From an uncultured Selenomonadaceae bacterium (GTDB lineage Bacteria > Bacillota > Negativicutes > Selenomonadales > Selenomonadaceae): DNA of 7,267 bases. Below, piece by piece: positions 6,447 through 7,267 of this stretch. The notes under the pieces are model-generated. The model was not told where the DNA came from. It saw nothing but the letters and a program-made list of their open reading frames with translations, and made no database searches. Location of the stretch: assembly GCA_905236595.1 (NCBI GenBank), contig CAJORE010000226.1, forward strand, positions 1 through 7,267. The letters are read 5' to 3'. The position numbers were made by a program, and so were the translations under genes. The first letter of the stretch is position 1. The number at the start of each line of letters is the position of its first letter.

Positions 6447-6749
6447 TTATACCTGCATGCGCATGATTTCCTGATAAGCGCTAAGCGCCCTGTTTCTCAA
6501 CTGAAGAGTAAGATTTAACGCGATGTCGGCTTTTTGCGCCGCAACCATAACTTCGGAAATATCCTCAACTCTGCCTGCCGCCAACGCCGCCGTACGCTCA
6601 TCGGCCTGTAATTGCAACGCATTTGACCGCTTTAACGCATCCACCAAATATTCGCCAAACGTCGGCGGCGCTTCTTTCTGTATCGTTTCGCCAAGATGAC
6701 TCCGCGCACTCATTTGCACCGGGGTCATCTGCAAGGCTTCCATCTCCAT
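6447..6749 (-). CDS. fliE: Flagellar hook-basal body complex protein FliE
   Basis: Small rod-base protein that links the MS ring to the proximal rod and is itself exported by the flagellar type III system; no signal peptide is seen or expected. The 100 residues match the family. A variable N-terminus (1-30) precedes the conserved FliE region: FGEYLVDALKRSNALQLQAD (31-50), GRVEDISEVMVAAQKADIAL (59-78) and LQLRNRALSAYQEIMRMQV to the end. The ATG at 6749 is the first of two close Met codons (the other at 6743). GAGGA at 6762-6766 is 12 nt away, a rather long spacer, so the precise start is less certain than the gene. It follows flgC by 42 bp. A 112-bp gap to fliF, the longest in the window, comes after it. 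Confidence 0.96.
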   Translation of the reverse strand: MEMEALQMTPVQMSARSHLGETIQKEAPPTFGEYLVDALKRSNALQLQADERTAALAAGRVEDISEVMVAAQKADIALNLTLQLRNRALSAYQEIMRMQV

Positions 6750-6791
6750 TACAAAACCACTTCCTCACCCAAGACAAGCATCGCTCCGCAT

Positions 6792-7250
6792 TTATCTGTT
6801 GCCCATCTCCATTGCTTTTGACGCCATACTCTTGGCGGCGGTTATAACGGCGTTGTTCGCCTCGTAAGCACGCGACGCCGTAATCATATCCACCATTTCG
6901 GCAACAATGTTCACGTTGGGGTGTTCCACATAACCGTCGGCATTGGCATCGGGATGGCCGGGATCGTAAACCAAAGGCCCGTCTTCCTCGTCACGATTTA
7001 TGGAAACGGCACGAACCCCTTCCCCGGCTTTTAGCTCCTTGTTGTGTCCCAACGACATATGCAAAAACTTTTCAAACGGTTTTTCCGGCTTCGTGCGCGG
7101 CGTAAAAACAACATAACGCCTGTGATAAGCTCCGCCTTCGCGGGTTCTGGTGGTGTTGGCGTTGGCGATGTTGTTGCTTATAACGTCCATACGGAGACGT
7201 TCGGCCGTAAGTCCCGACGCCGCCGCATCAATACCCAAAAACATACCCAT
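6792..7250 (-). CDS. flgC: Flagellar basal-body rod protein FlgC
   Basis: Proximal rod subunit of the flagellar drive shaft, exported through the flagellar type III system. The 152 residues are normal for FlgC. The N-terminus contains the rod signature SGLTAERLRMDVISNNIANA (12-31), with the ANANTT turn typical of FlgB/FlgC-class proteins. The C-terminus contains NVNIVAEMVDMITASRAYEA (112-131) followed by a helix to the end; in the folded rod these two helices pair as a coiled coil. The middle carries the FlgC-like VYDPGHPDANADGYVEHPNV stretch (94-113). The ATG at 7250 has GAGGGG 6 nt upstream. flgB is expected just upstream, beyond the window edge, from the usual flgB-flgC-fliE order. Confidence 0.97.
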   Translation of the reverse strand: MGMFLGIDAAASGLTAERLRMDVISNNIANANTTRTREGGAYHRRYVVFTPRTKPEKPFEKFLHMSLGHNKELKAGEGVRAVSINRDEEDGPLVYDPGHPDANADGYVEHPNVNIVAEMVDMITASRAYEANNAVITAAKSMASKAMEMGNR

Positions 7251-7256
7251 GATTTT

Positions 7257-7262
7257 CCCCTC
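7257..7262 (-). promoter_or_regulatory. Shine-Dalgarno site for flgC
   Basis: GAGGGG with a 6-nt spacer before the ATG at 7250. It overlaps a TGA (7261-7263) that could be the stop of an upstream gene, but only 17 bp are visible, so this cannot be tested here. Confidence 0.65.
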
Positions 7263-7267
7263 AATAA

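Noticed and set aside
7251..7267. End of flgB with TGA at 7261-7263
   Set aside because: Only 17 bp are visible, too few to read a FlgB C-terminus. Gene order makes it plausible, but it cannot be supported from this sequence.

Overview
The window is an internal piece of one flagellar basal-body/export operon, read entirely on the minus strand. Both ends are cut inside the operon. In transcription order (high to low coordinates) it holds flgC, fliE, fliF, fliG, fliH, fliI, fliJ and the first 239 codons of a lytic transglycosylase gene. The order flgBC-fliEFGHIJ is typical of Bacillota (Firmicutes). A transglycosylase gene after fliJ, long Ala/Glu-rich FliF and FliH proteins and roughly balanced GC would suit a Gram-negative-type Bacillota such as the Negativicutes. 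That placement is an inference from gene order and protein character, not from a database match, and is only moderately secure.

Layout: flgC (7250-6792), 42-bp gap, fliE (6749-6447), 112-bp gap with an inverted repeat, fliF (6334 or 6325 to 4610), 1 bp, fliG (4608-3559), 8-bp overlap, fliH (TTG start at 3566, end 2550), 4 bp, fliI (2545-1220), 29 bp, fliJ (1190-741), 21 bp, transglycosylase (719 to window edge). There is no gene-free stretch over 300 bp, no RNA gene, mobile element, CRISPR array or clear terminator. Everything appears to be co-transcribed, with tight coupling from fliF to fliI.

How the parts work together: FliF forms the MS ring in the inner membrane. FliG binds its cytoplasmic tail and carries the torque-generating face of the C ring. 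FliE joins the MS ring to the proximal rod, of which FlgC is a part. FliH, FliI and FliJ are the soluble stalk, ATPase and central-stalk parts of the flagellar type III export apparatus. The final gene encodes a wall-cutting enzyme with no visible signal peptide, which may help the rod through peptidoglycan.

I see no wholly new system. The points most worth a second look are FliH (TTG start, aspartate-rich N-terminal tract, six tandem 11-residue repeats running into a five-glycine GxxxG ladder), the 9-bp inverted repeat in the fliE-fliF leader, the fliF start choice, and the leaderless transglycosylase.
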